A stretch of 64,000 nucleotides of DNA, taken from positions 4,650,001 to 4,714,000 of the forward strand of contig NZ_CP109460.1 of the NCBI RefSeq assembly GCF_036227565.1. The letters run 5' to 3'. The notes beneath the pieces are model-generated. The model was not told where the DNA came from, did not search any database, and saw only the letters and a list, made by a program, of their open reading frames with translations. This DNA comes from Streptomyces sp. NBC_01454. Its GTDB lineage: Bacteria > Actinomycetota > Actinomycetes > Streptomycetales > Streptomycetaceae. How positions within the stretch are numbered: the stretch's first letter is position 1; every line of letters begins with the position of its first letter. Both the position numbers and the translations under genes were made by a program. This document shows, one piece after another, positions 19,941-29,975 of the stretch.

Positions 19941-20306
19941 GTGGACTGGTTCTGGTGGGTCTTCATCTTCTTCATGGCGGGCGGATTCGCGAAGGTCGCC
20001 GACACCGCCCGGACGGCGCTGCGCACCCGGCACGAACGGAAGATGGAGCGGCTGGAGTCCGCGCGCCAGGAGCGCCAGGCACTCGCCGCCGCCCACAAAC
20101 AGCCGGAGCCGGTGTGCGGTTGCACCCACCACCTCGCCAAGCACGACAAGCGGGGCAAGTGCCATGAGCGGGTCGAGGTGGCGGTGGTCTGGGACGAGGA
20201 CCACCGGCCGGTGCAGTACGAAGCCGGGCAGTGCACCTGCCAGCAGTACATCGGCCCGCAGCCGCTCTCCCAGATCTACGCCGAGGACCTCACCGACCTG
20301 GCGTGA
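19941..20306 (+). CDS. Small membrane-anchored protein with Cys/His motifs
   Basis: 121 residues. A very aromatic N-terminal membrane helix (DWFWWVFIFFMAGG) is followed by a basic coiled-coil-like stretch (RTRHERKMERLESARQERQ). The C-terminal half has CGCTHHLAKHDKRGKCHE and, later, CTCQQYIGPQP, which together could bind one or two zinc ions. GTG start with GGGGAGG 9 nt upstream. Its 3' end overlaps the convergent methyltransferase gene by 17 bp. Function unknown. Confidence 0.8.
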   Translation: MDWFWWVFIFFMAGGFAKVADTARTALRTRHERKMERLESARQERQALAAAHKQPEPVCGCTHHLAKHDKRGKCHERVEVAVVWDEDHRPVQYEAGQCTCQQYIGPQPLSQIYAEDLTDLA

Positions 20307-21603
20307 CCGGCTCCCGGGGGTCCTCCGCGGCCGGCCGGCCCAGCAGCATCGAGGGGGCGCCGCCGACCCGGGTGAGGAAGATCGTGCAGGAGTTGCGGCC
20401 GCCGCCCAGCTTCAGCTTCTTGCGCAGCTCCTCGGGCTCCACCGCGGAACCCCGCTTCTTGATCACCGCGATCCCGACCTCGCGCTCGCGCAACAGGGCC
20501 TTGAGCTTCTTGACGTTGAACGGCAGCACATCGGTGAGCGCGTAGGCGGTCGCGTACGGCGTGGCCGTCAGCCGGTCCGCGGTGATGTACGCGATGGTCG
20601 GATCGATCAGCCGGCCGTCGAGCTGCCGGGCGACGTCCGCGACCAGGTGGGCCCGGATCACCGCGCCGTCCGGTTCGTACAGCCAGTCCCCGACCGGCCC
20701 CACGGGGGCACGGTCCGCCTCGTCTGAGGCGGGCGGGTCCGGCCGCGCCGCGCCCAGCAGTGAGTGGCCGGCCGGCAGCAGGGTGGCGCGGCGGCCGCCC
20801 GGGACCGGGCCGTCGGCGCCCTGCGAGGCCGGCCCGAACCACACCACGGCCTCCTTGACGTCGCCCCCGTCCGAGATCCACTCCGTCTCGGCGTCCCCGG
20901 GCAGGGCGTCGTGCGGGACGCCGGGCGCGATCTTCAACGCCGCGCACGGTGCCGCACGGGCCGCCTCGACGGCCCACGACAGCGGCGGCGCGTACGCCTC
21001 CGGGTCGAAGATGCGCCCACCCGTCGCCCGGCCACCACCCCTGCCCGAGGCGCTGCGCGCCGCCCCTCTTGCCGGGGCCTTGCTGCGCCGTGCCGGATCG
21101 ACGAAGACCGCGTCATATCCCGCGGTGTCCACCTCGGTCACGTCCGCGCAGCGCACCTCGATCAGCCCGGCGAGTCCCAGTGCCTCGGCGTTGGCCCGGG
21201 CCGCCGCGCAGGCCAGCGGATCGCGGTCGACGGCCAGCACCCGGATCCCGGCCCGGGCCAGCGCCAGCGCGTCACCGCCGATGCCGCAGCACAGATCGGC
21301 CAGCGTACGGACGCCCAGCGCGGCGAAGCGGGCTGCGCGGTGGGCGGCGACGGTGGTGCGGGTGGACTGCTCGACGCCGTTCGGCGTGAAGTACATCAGC
21401 CGCGCGTCCGCCCCGAACTTCGCCGCCGCGCGCTGGCGCAGCCGGGCCTGGCCGAGGGCGGCGGAGACCAGCGGCGCGGGGTGGTCGCGGCGCAGCCGGG
21501 TGGCTGCCGCCAGCTCGTCCGCCGGGTCGTGATCCCGCAACTCGGCAAGCAGAGCCTGTCCCTCCGGGGCGAGCAGGCTGACGAAAGTGTCGAGGTCATT
21601 CAC
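20290..21603 (-). CDS. Class I SAM-dependent methyltransferase with THUMP-like C-terminus
   Basis: 437 residues. An N-terminal helical region is followed by a Rossmann SAM site (LADLCCGIGGDALALARAG, at about 102-120), AVDRDPLAC and the putative catalytic stretch DAVFVDPARR. The C-terminal 90 residues are the THUMP-like domain (VKKLKALLREREVGIAVIKKRG). RNA or protein is a likely substrate, but it is unproven. GTG start, with GGGGAG 11 nt upstream. The gene begins at the edge of the hairpin-repeat region. Confidence 0.85.
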   Translation of the reverse strand: MNDLDTFVSLLAPEGQALLAELRDHDPADELAAATRLRRDHPAPLVSAALGQARLRQRAAAKFGADARLMYFTPNGVEQSTRTTVAAHRAARFAALGVRTLADLCCGIGGDALALARAGIRVLAVDRDPLACAAARANAEALGLAGLIEVRCADVTEVDTAGYDAVFVDPARRSKAPARGAARSASGRGGGRATGGRIFDPEAYAPPLSWAVEAARAAPCAALKIAPGVPHDALPGDAETEWISDGGDVKEAVVWFGPASQGADGPVPGGRRATLLPAGHSLLGAARPDPPASDEADRAPVGPVGDWLYEPDGAVIRAHLVADVARQLDGRLIDPTIAYITADRLTATPYATAYALTDVLPFNVKKLKALLREREVGIAVIKKRGSAVEPEELRKKLKLGGGRNSCTIFLTRVGGAPSMLLGRPAAEDPREPVTPGR

Positions 21604-21748
21604 GGTGTCATTGTCTCCCCACGTTGTTGTCTTTCCCGCCGTGGGGGTCCGCTGCGCTTTTGCTTTCTTCCCGCGTTGTTGGCTGTCCCGCCGTGGTGGT
21701 TTCTCGCCGTTGCGCCTGCGGCGGGCGGGTGGGTGTGGGGTGCGGTGA

Positions 21749-21815
21749 CGGGCCTCCGGGGGTGGGTGTTCGGACTGCTTCGCTTTACGTCCGAACACCC
21801 ACCCCCTCCGGCCCG
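21749..21815 (+). repeat. Structured hairpin element, copy A
   Basis: Outer 6-bp helix (CGGGCC/GGCCCG), a symmetric TCC/TCC internal loop, then an inner helix of 16 bp plus GGAC/GTCC closing pairs, and the 13-nt loop TGCTTCGCTTTAC. The inner stem reads GGTGGGTGTTCGG on the left arm and pairs perfectly. Loop and internal loop are identical in copies B, C and D. Confidence 0.8.
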
Positions 21816-21950
21816 TCCCCTCCCGTGGGGGAGTACGTGAAGGTGGGTGGGGGCGGGCCGTGGATGTTCGTTTCGGTACGACCTGTCAGGCGCGCTGGAC
21901 CAGCTGGGGCCACCCCCACTGGCCTTTTCCCCTTCCCACAACGGGAGGGG

Positions 21951-22019
21951 GCGGGCCGGAGGGGCCGGTGTGTGGGACGTAAAGCGAAGCAGTCCCACAC
22001 ACCGGCCCCGGAGGTCCGT
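21951..22019 (-). repeat. Structured hairpin element, copy B
   Basis: Same design as copy A on the other strand: 16-bp inner helix with a different sequence (arm GGGGCCGGTGTGTGGG) but full pairing, 3x3 internal loop TCC/TCC, and an outer helix with one G-U pair. The loop is identical. It lies about 200 bp from copy A, pointing the opposite way. Confidence 0.8.
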
Positions 22020-22193
22020 CACCGCACCCCGACAGCCCCGCGCAGCGGACCCCCGCCCGCCGCAGGCGCAACGGCGGGAAAGCCAAAATCGGGCCGAGGC
22101 AAAGCGCAGCGGACAGGCAACGGCGAGCGCACCGCGAAGCGGGCGAAACACGGCGAGAAACCCCACGGCGGGAAAGTCAAAAACGTGGGGGAA

Positions 22194-23615
22194 CTACGCC
22201 GGCTCCCGCCGGCGCTGCGCATGGTCGCTGATGCGCAGGAGCAGTGCCACCATCACCCAGTTCGCGACGAGTGAGGAGCCGCCCTTGGCCAGGAACGGCA
22301 GGGCCTTGCCGGTCAGTGGGATCAGCCCGGTGACCCCGCCGGCGACGACGAAGACCTGGAGCAGCAGCGCCCCGGAGAGCCCGACCGCCAGCAGCTTGCC
22401 GAACGGGTCGCGTGCGGTCAGGGCGACCCGCATCCCGCGCTGGGCCAGCAGCACGTACAGCATCAGGACGCCCATCACCCCGGCCAGGCCCAGCTCCTCG
22501 CCGACGGTGGTGAGGATGAAGTCGCTGTTGCCGGCGAAGCCGATCAGCTCGGGGTGGCCCTGGCCCAGGCCGCTGCCCGAGATGCCGCCGCTGCCGAAGC
22601 TGAACAGCGCCTGCGCGGCCTGGTCGGAGATCAGCCCCGGCGGCCGCTGCCCCTTGGGCAGGAAGATGTCCATCGGGTGCAGCCAGGCCATGATCCGGCC
22701 CTTGACGTGTGGTTCCGTCGAGCCGACGACGGTGGCCCCGACCACGGCCATGGCGAGGCCGCAGAGCACCCAACTGGTGCGCTCGGTCGCCATGTAGAGC
22801 ATGATCACGAAGACCCCGAAGAAGATCAGCGAGGTGCCCAGGTCCCGTTCGAAGACCAGCACCAGCAGACTGATCACCCAGATCGTGAAGATCGGCGCGA
22901 GCTGCCGTCCCGGGGGCAGCTGGACGCCCAGGACCCGCCGTCCGGCCAGCGCCAGCGCATCGCGGTTGACGGTGAGATAGCCCGCGAAGAACACCGAGAT
23001 CATGATCTTCACGAACTCGCCGGGCTGCAGCGACAGCGGGCCGAGCAGGATCCAGCGCTTGGCGCCGTACATGTCGGCGCCGAAGAAGGCCGGCGCCATC
23101 AGCAGCACCAGGGCGACCACCATCGTCAGATAGATGTAGCGCTGCAGAATGCGGTGGTCGCGCAGCACCAGCAGGATGACGATGCAGGTCGCCACCCCGA
23201 TCACCGTCCACACCAGCTGACCGCTCGCCGCCTCGGCGATCTTCAGCCGGGGCGTTTGCGCATAGGTGACGTCCAGACGGTGCAGCAGCACCAGGCCGAT
23301 CCCGGTCAGCAGCGTGGCCAGCGGCAGGATCAGCGGATCGGCGCGCGGCGCGTAGCGGCGCAGCACCAGGTGCGGGACCAGCGCCACGAACAACATGCTG
23401 ACGGCGAAGCCGGTCAGCCCGCCGGGCAGCCGGCCGGTCATCGACAGTCCGGTGTAGGCGTAGCCGAAGTCCGCGATCAGGACGACGAGGACGAGCAGCC
23501 ACGCCTCGGTCCGCCGGCGGTCCGGTGCCTGGGCCAGCGCGGCGAACGTCATGGTGCGTTCGGCGTCGCTCTCCGGCCGCCCGGCAGCCCGGGGAACGCT
23601 GGTCAGTCCACGCAC
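22194..23615 (-). CDS. SEDS-family peptidoglycan glycosyltransferase (FtsW/RodA/SpoVE type)
   Basis: 473 residues, about 12 membrane helices. SEDS proteins polymerize lipid II with a partner class B PBP. Landmarks are RWILLGPLSLQPGEFVKI in the middle and AGNSDFILTTVGEELGLAG near the C-terminus. Which SEDS paralogue it is cannot be decided, because no PBP gene is adjacent. Start GTG 23615 was chosen for GGAGGA 5 nt upstream; the frame is open further but without a ribosome site. Confidence 0.92.
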   Translation of the reverse strand: MRGLTSVPRAAGRPESDAERTMTFAALAQAPDRRRTEAWLLVLVVLIADFGYAYTGLSMTGRLPGGLTGFAVSMLFVALVPHLVLRRYAPRADPLILPLATLLTGIGLVLLHRLDVTYAQTPRLKIAEAASGQLVWTVIGVATCIVILLVLRDHRILQRYIYLTMVVALVLLMAPAFFGADMYGAKRWILLGPLSLQPGEFVKIMISVFFAGYLTVNRDALALAGRRVLGVQLPPGRQLAPIFTIWVISLLVLVFERDLGTSLIFFGVFVIMLYMATERTSWVLCGLAMAVVGATVVGSTEPHVKGRIMAWLHPMDIFLPKGQRPPGLISDQAAQALFSFGSGGISGSGLGQGHPELIGFAGNSDFILTTVGEELGLAGVMGVLMLYVLLAQRGMRVALTARDPFGKLLAVGLSGALLLQVFVVAGGVTGLIPLTGKALPFLAKGGSSLVANWVMVALLLRISDHAQRRREPA

Positions 23616-23880
23616 GGGAGTCCTCCGCCATCGGTCGTCGAGGCCGCCGGCCGTCCGGGAGTGCGCCCGGTTCGCCGGTTCGGCAGCCGGGGAGGTAGAC
23701 GAGGCAGCCGGTGACGTGGTTGCGAGGGAAGGGAAGGTGTGTCCGATTTGACGGAAACCGGTCGGAGCGAGGCCCCGAACCCGCCCGGATCCCGCCCCAG
23801 ATGGGCCGCAAACGGGCGCCGGGAGTCGCGTCTTCGCGGGGCGGGTCAACCGGTGACGGCGGAACCTCCCCCCGCCGCGC

Positions 23881-23906
23881 TGGCACTCCGCTTGACCGAG
23901 TGCTAA
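23881..23906 (+). promoter_or_regulatory. CIRCE element 1 (HrcA site)
   Basis: TGGCACTC, 9 nt and GAGTGCTAA, matching the HrcA operator consensus. The -35 TTGACC (23892-23897) of the groES promoter lies inside the spacer, so HrcA binding would cover it. Confidence 0.9.
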
Positions 23907-23920
23907 CCGCGTCATAGTCT
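23892..23920 (+). promoter_or_regulatory. groES-groEL1 promoter
   Basis: TTGACC (23892-23897), a 17-bp spacer and TAGTCT (23915-23920) fit the vegetative HrdB consensus. The -35 overlaps CIRCE 1 and the expected start near 23927 falls in CIRCE 2. The rest of the 439-bp spacer (23616-24054) shows nothing else. Confidence 0.8.
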
Positions 23921-23925
23921 CGGCG

Positions 23926-23952
23926 TTGGCACTCTCCAGTGGGGAGTGCCAG
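23926..23952 (+). promoter_or_regulatory. CIRCE element 2 (HrcA site)
   Basis: TTGGCACTC, 9 nt and GAGTGCCAG, a second HrcA-type palindrome 19 bp after the first. It covers the likely transcription start. Confidence 0.88.
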
Positions 23953-24054
23953 ACATACAGCGACGGGCAGGTCCGGCACCCGCGACGACGGATCGACCTG
24001 GTCGCCACCTCAGACAGTTAACCCCGTGAGATCTCCGAAGGGGGAGGTCGGATC

Positions 24055-24363
24055 GTGACGACCGCCAGCTCCAAGGTTGCCATCAAGCCGCTCGAGGACC
24101 GCATTGTGGTCCAGCCGCTCGACGCCGAGCAGACCACGGCTTCAGGCCTGGTTATTCCGGACACCGCCAAGGAGAAGCCCCAGGAGGGCGTCGTCCTGGC
24201 CGTGGGCCCGGGCCGTGTCGAAGACGGAAAGCGCGTCGAGCTCGACGTCACCGTCGGCGACGTCGTTCTCTACAGCAAGTACGGCGGCACCGAGGTGAAG
24301 TACAACAACGAGGAGTACCTCGTTCTCTCGGCTCGCGACGTTCTCGCGATCGTCGAGAAGTAA
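24055..24363 (+). CDS. groES: Co-chaperonin GroES
   Basis: 102 residues. Forms the heptameric lid of GroEL. It contains [15 protein letters not shown], the mobile loop region [21 protein letters not shown] and the C-terminal [15 protein letters not shown] start after GGGGGAGG. Heat-shock controlled through two CIRCE elements; groEL1 is 134 bp downstream. Confidence 0.98.
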   Translation: MTTASSKVAIKPLEDRIVVQPLDAEQTTASGLVIPDTAKEKPQEGVVLAVGPGRVEDGKRVELDVTVGDVVLYSKYGGTEVKYNNEEYLVLSARDVLAIVEK

Positions 24364-24383
24364 GTCACCAGATTTGCCGTGAT

Positions 24384-24430
24384 CTGCGCCCCTGGTTCCC
24401 GCGTCTAAACAACCCGGGGCAGGGGCGCAG
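24384..24430 (+). terminator. Hairpin between groES and groEL1
   Basis: Perfect 10-bp stem (CTGCGCCCCT / AGGGGCGCAG) around a 27-nt loop. It could act as a partial terminator or a processing/stabilizing structure that sets the groES to groEL1 ratio; this is inference. Confidence 0.45.
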
Positions 24431-24479
24431 TTCGTTTGAGCGACAGCGGTCCCCACTGCGTGGCCGAGGATCGCAATGA

Positions 24480-26123
<1,644 letters not shown>

Positions 26124-26176
26124 CGTGAGCTGACACGGTGACGGTGGGCCTGCGGGCCTGCCGTGGACCGTCCACC

Positions 26177-26214
26177 GAAGACCCGGTTTCCGCTTTGGCG
26201 GGGGCTGGGTCTTC
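26177..26214 (+). terminator. Intrinsic terminator after groEL1
   Basis: Perfect 8-bp stem GAAGACCC/GGGTCTTC with a 22-nt loop, followed by GTGTTTTTCGGGTTTTTCG. One of the few U-tract terminators in the window. The rest of the 393-bp spacer (26124-26516) is G-rich low-complexity DNA, a 31-bp tandem repeat and a second hairpin. Confidence 0.8.
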
Positions 26215-26374
26215 GTGTTTTTCGGGTTTTTCGTTATTTCGGGGGTTTCGGGGGCGTTCCGGGCTTCCCGGGGGTGTTCGGGGTCTTCGGGGAGGGGGCC
26301 GTGGCTCTGTTCCCGGGGGCGGCCTCGGATCTCGGGGGTCCGGTCCCGGGGGTGGTGTCTTCCGTCGCTCGTCC

Positions 26375-26436
26375 CTGGGTGTGTTGTTTCCCCGCCGCCC
26401 ACCCCCTGGGCGTGTTGTTTCCCCGCCGCCCACCCC
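26375..26436. repeat. 31-bp direct repeat, two copies
   Basis: Two adjacent 31-bp units (26375-26405 and 26406-26436) differ at one base. Each begins CTGGG(T/C)GTGTTGTTT and ends CCCGCCGCCCACCCC. The second copy also supplies the left arm of the hairpin at 26426-26454. Confidence 0.85.
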
Positions 26437-26454
26437 CCTTCGGGGGGTGGGCGG
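26426..26454 (-). terminator. Hairpin after the 2-hydroxyacid dehydrogenase gene
   Basis: Perfect 13-bp stem CCGCCCACCCCCC / GGGGGGTGGGCGG with a 3-nt loop, 62 bp past the stop of the minus-strand gene. No U-tract. Confidence 0.55.
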
Positions 26455-26516
26455 GTCTGGAGGGGAGCCCCACGGCCCGTCGTGCTCATGTCGAACGGCG
26501 CACGCGGCCCGTTGCG

Positions 26517-27575
26517 CTATGCCGAGCGGTGCAGATGCTCCGGCAGTACGGGGTCGCTGAAGGGGCGGCCGTGTGCGTAGCGTTCGAGTTCGTCGAGGGC
26601 GTGGTCGGCCAGGCGGTGGAGTTCGGTGCCCAGGGAGCCCGCCACGTGGGGGGTCAGCAGGACGTTCGGGAGGTCCCACAACGGTGAGCCGGGCGGCGGG
26701 AGTTCGGGCTCGGTGACGTCGAGGACGGCGTGCAGACGGCCGCTGACCAGCTCGGGGAGCAGCGCGTCCGGGTCGACCAGGGAGCCGCGGGCGGTGTTGA
26801 TCAGCGTGGCGCCGTCGGGCATCCGGGCCAGTTCGGGTGCGCCGAGCAGATGGCGGGTGGCGGGGAGCTGCGGGGCGTGCACGGTGACGAGGTCGCTGCC
26901 GGCGCAGAGCGCGTCGAGCGGGACCGGTGTCACGCCGAGCCGGGCGGCTTCGTCGGCGTCCACGTACGGGTCGTACAGCAGCACGCGCAGGTCGAACGGG
27001 CGCAGCAGCGCGATGACGCGGCGTCCGATGCGGGAGGCGCCGATGACGCCGACGGTGCGGTGGTGGTTGCCGGCGCCGTCGAGTTCGTGCGGCCAGTCGT
27101 GCGGTGCGCGCAGGCCCCGGTAGCGGTGGGCGGAGTGCAGCACGCGCTTGTTGGCGAAGAGGATCGCGGCGAGCGTGTACTCGGCGACCGGGAGTGCGTT
27201 GGCGGCGGCGGCCGAGCTGACGGCGATACCGCGCTCCCAGCAGGCGTCGGTGAGGTGGTGCCGTACCGAGCCGGCGGCGTGGATGACGGCGCGCAGCCGG
27301 GGCGCCGCGGCCAGGACGGCGCGGGTGAGCGGCGGGGCGCCCCAACAGGTGAGAAGGACCTCGGCCTCGGCGAGGGCGGCGGCGACCGCGGGGGTGGGGC
27401 CGGTCAGGTCGTGGGCGACGAGTGACGGGTCGGTACGGGCCAGGGCCGTCAGGCGGGTGCGATGGCGGGTATCGAGCAGCCGGCCGGCGACGCCGGGCTC
27501 CATCGACAGCAGCAGGGCGGGCCGGGCAGGAGGGTTTTCCACAGGTCCGGCGGCGTGGTCAGGGGTCGGGTGCAT
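26517..27575 (-). CDS. D-isomer-specific 2-hydroxyacid dehydrogenase family protein
   Basis: 352 residues. NAD-binding motif GVIGASRIGRRVIALL and the complete catalytic set: Arg in INTARGSLVD, Glu in LDVTEPE and His in LTPHVAGSLG. The substrate is unknown. It is a stand-alone gene, divergent from the DUF2264 gene, so a shared carbohydrate-related role is possible but unproven. ATG 27575 was chosen by homology to the expected N-terminus; no ribosome site is visible. Confidence 0.88.
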   Translation of the reverse strand: MHPTPDHAAGPVENPPARPALLLSMEPGVAGRLLDTRHRTRLTALARTDPSLVAHDLTGPTPAVAAALAEAEVLLTCWGAPPLTRAVLAAAPRLRAVIHAAGSVRHHLTDACWERGIAVSSAAAANALPVAEYTLAAILFANKRVLHSAHRYRGLRAPHDWPHELDGAGNHHRTVGVIGASRIGRRVIALLRPFDLRVLLYDPYVDADEAARLGVTPVPLDALCAGSDLVTVHAPQLPATRHLLGAPELARMPDGATLINTARGSLVDPDALLPELVSGRLHAVLDVTEPELPPPGSPLWDLPNVLLTPHVAGSLGTELHRLADHALDELERYAHGRPFSDPVLPEHLHRSA

Positions 27576-27867
27576 AGTGAGGAACGTGCTCCTTCGCGGT
27601 CGCCCGTCAGTGCGCGTCACCTGCCGCCACCGGTGGCGGGAGCGGCACCTCCAGTGTGTCGCCGCGGGGCCGGCGGTGGCGACCGTCGGGAGTGGACGGC
27701 GAGGAGCGGACCGGTGCCGAAGGGGAGGGGGTGGAGGAGTGCGGGAGTGGGGGAGTGAAGGGCGCAGGAGGAAGGGAAAGCGAGGGCCGGACGCCCGATT
27801 GACGTGTGGTCAGTCGCGGCTGAAGGATGCCGGCACCCGGCCACCGCCCACCGCGTCAGGGGGAGCC

Positions 27868-29832
27868 ATGACCCAGCCGCAGCCCGAGCCGCAGCCCGAA
27901 CCTCCCGCCGCGCGCCGCCGGCCTCCTCCGTGCCACCCGCCCTGGGCGCTGCCGCCCGAGGACCGCCGCCGCAGTCCGTACACCGGCTGGACCCGGGCCC
28001 ACTGGGAGGCGACGGCCGACGCCCTGCTGCGGGCCACCGCCCGCCATGCCTCCCCGCGCCACGGCCTGATCGTCCTCCCCGGAGCCCGCCCCAGCTCCTC
28101 CGGTCCCCGCTCGGACGGCCTCGAAGGCTTCGCCCGTACGTTCCTGCTCGCCGCGCTCCGCGTGGCCGGCGACGACGGCCACGACCCGCACGGCCACCTC
28201 CCCCGTTACGCCGAAGGTCTCGCCGCGGGCACCCGAAGGCCCGGCGGCGCACGCGAACTGACCCCCGCCGATCCGGATTCCTGGCCCCGCATCGACACCG
28301 TCCGCCAGGCCCGTGTCGAGGCCGCCTCGCTCGCCCTCGGGCTGCGCCTGACCCGGCGATGGCTGTGGGACACCCTCGACGAGAACGTCCGCACCCGCGT
28401 CGTCGAGTGGCTGCTGCCGGCCCTGGGCCCGTCCCCCGTCGACAACAACTGGTGGCTCTTCGGCCTCACCGTCGGCGGCTTCCTCCGCGACGCGGGCATC
28501 GAGACCGAGCGTGCCGGCACGGCCATCGACCGTGCGCTGACCCGCATCGAGGACTGGTACCGGGGCGACGGCTGGTACGCGGACGGCGACAACCGCGCCT
28601 TCGACCACTACAACGGCTGGGCGCTGCACTTCTACCCGGTCCTGCATGCCCATCTGGCGGCCGACCGGACCCTGCTGGCGACCCACGGGCCCCGACTGCA
28701 CGCCCAACTGGACGCCTGCACCCGCCTCTTCGACACCCATGGCGCACCCCTGCCCTTCGGCCGCTCCCTCACCTACCGCTTCGCCGCCGCGGCCGCCCCG
28801 TGGCTCGGCGCCCTCACCGGCCACACCCCGCTCACCCCCGGAGCCACCCGCCGCCTCGCCTCCGGCGCCGTGCGGCACTTCCTCGACCGCGGCGCCCTCA
28901 CCCGGGACGGCCTGTTACCCCTCGGCTGGTACGGGCCGTACGCACCGATGCTCCAGAGCTACTCCGGTCCGGCCTCGCCGTACTGGGCGGCCAAGGGCTT
29001 CCTCGGGCTGCTGCTCCCCGCAGGCCATCCCGCCTGGACCGCCCCCGAGGAGGCGCTCCCGGCCGAAACCGCCGACGCCGCCGGGCCCTTCGGCACCACG
29101 GGCCTGCTGCTCCAGTCCACCGTCTCCGACGGCCTGGTCCGTCTCCACAACCACGGCAGCAATTCCGTCCGCAGCACCCCCGACCCCTATTACGCCCGCT
29201 TCGCCTACTCCACCCGCACCGGCCCCACGGCGCCCACCGCCGGGGACCCGGCCCCGCCCGACAACCACTTCGCGCTGCTCCTCGACGGGCGCCCCACCAC
29301 CCGCGGCCCCGCCACCCCGCACGCCGCCGGACCCGACCGGGCCTCCTCCGTCCACACCCCGCGTCACGCCGACGGCACCGAACTCACCGGCATCCGGATC
29401 CTGTCCGCCACCCTCGTCCACGGCCGCGCCGAACTCCGCGCCCACCGGGTCACCGGCGCCGCCCCCGGCACCCGCGTCCGCCAGACCGGCTGGGCCACCA
29501 CCCCCGACGGCCCCACCGCCCAACTCCACCCCGTCCACGGCTACGACACCCCACCCCGCCGCGCTCCTACGGGAAGCACCCTCATCGGCCCCCGTACCGA
29601 AACCCTCGCCGTGGAGGGCACCGTCACCGCCGACCCCGGGGGCACCCTCTTCGTGGCCCTGGCATCGCTGACCGACGAGCCGGACCCGGCCCCCGTCCAC
29701 ACCCTGGCCACCACCCGCCTCACCCGTCACGGCATGGAAGTCACCTGGCAGGACGGCACCCGCACCCCTGTGGATCTGCCCCTGCCGGGCACGGAGGATG
29801 ACGGCACGCCAGGGCAGGTGTCCCGGCCATGA
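27868..29832 (+). CDS. DUF2264 domain protein (predicted alpha/alpha-barrel carbohydrate-active)
   Basis: 654 residues. Begins with a Pro-rich segment (QPQPEPQPEPP), then the DUF2264 domain: DGLEGFARTFLLAALRVAG, VDNNWWLFGLTVGGFLRDAG and GWYADGDNRAFDHYNGWALHFY. The aromatic, acidic motifs resemble (alpha/alpha)6 glycan hydrolases or lyases, but no activity is established as far as I know. No signal peptide, so cytoplasmic. ATG is preceded by AGGGGGAG. Confidence 0.85.
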   Translation: MTQPQPEPQPEPPAARRRPPPCHPPWALPPEDRRRSPYTGWTRAHWEATADALLRATARHASPRHGLIVLPGARPSSSGPRSDGLEGFARTFLLAALRVAGDDGHDPHGHLPRYAEGLAAGTRRPGGARELTPADPDSWPRIDTVRQARVEAASLALGLRLTRRWLWDTLDENVRTRVVEWLLPALGPSPVDNNWWLFGLTVGGFLRDAGIETERAGTAIDRALTRIEDWYRGDGWYADGDNRAFDHYNGWALHFYPVLHAHLAADRTLLATHGPRLHAQLDACTRLFDTHGAPLPFGRSLTYRFAAAAAPWLGALTGHTPLTPGATRRLASGAVRHFLDRGALTRDGLLPLGWYGPYAPMLQSYSGPASPYWAAKGFLGLLLPAGHPAWTAPEEALPAETADAAGPFGTTGLLLQSTVSDGLVRLHNHGSNSVRSTPDPYYARFAYSTRTGPTAPTAGDPAPPDNHFALLLDGRPTTRGPATPHAAGPDRASSVHTPRHADGTELTGIRILSATLVHGRAELRAHRVTGAAPGTRVRQTGWATTPDGPTAQLHPVHGYDTPPRRAPTGSTLIGPRTETLAVEGTVTADPGGTLFVALASLTDEPDPAPVHTLATTRLTRHGMEVTWQDGTRTPVDLPLPGTEDDGTPGQVSRP

Positions 29833-29975
29833 GGCGCAGCATCCCCGGACTCCGGCCCCGGCCCGTCACCGCCCGCCGTCACCACTCCCTGCCGTCACGG
29901 CTCTCCGTACCCCCGTACTCAGGCCCGGCGCGCCCCCACGGCGCCGCGCCCGCCGGCACGGAAGGCGACCGTGCG

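Larger units (their letters stand above)
21604..22193. repeat. Composite repeat region 1 with two opposed hairpins and a 30-bp terminal inverted repeat
   Basis: This 590-bp spacer has no credible gene. It is bounded by an inverted repeat at 21617-21646 and 22161-22190 (28 of 30 positions match), and holds hairpins A (21749-21815) and B (21951-22019) in opposite orientation. Further mirrored motifs flank the hairpins: a CGCC..GCGGCGGGCGGG block and a GGGGTGCGGTGACGG block. The right end stops 3 bp short of the SEDS gene stop codon. Confidence 0.75.

Noticed and set aside
27148..27867. Upstream extension of the DUF2264 frame by 240 codons
   Set aside because: It is antisense to the 2-hydroxyacid dehydrogenase gene, and the ATG at 27868 has a ribosome site and the family start.
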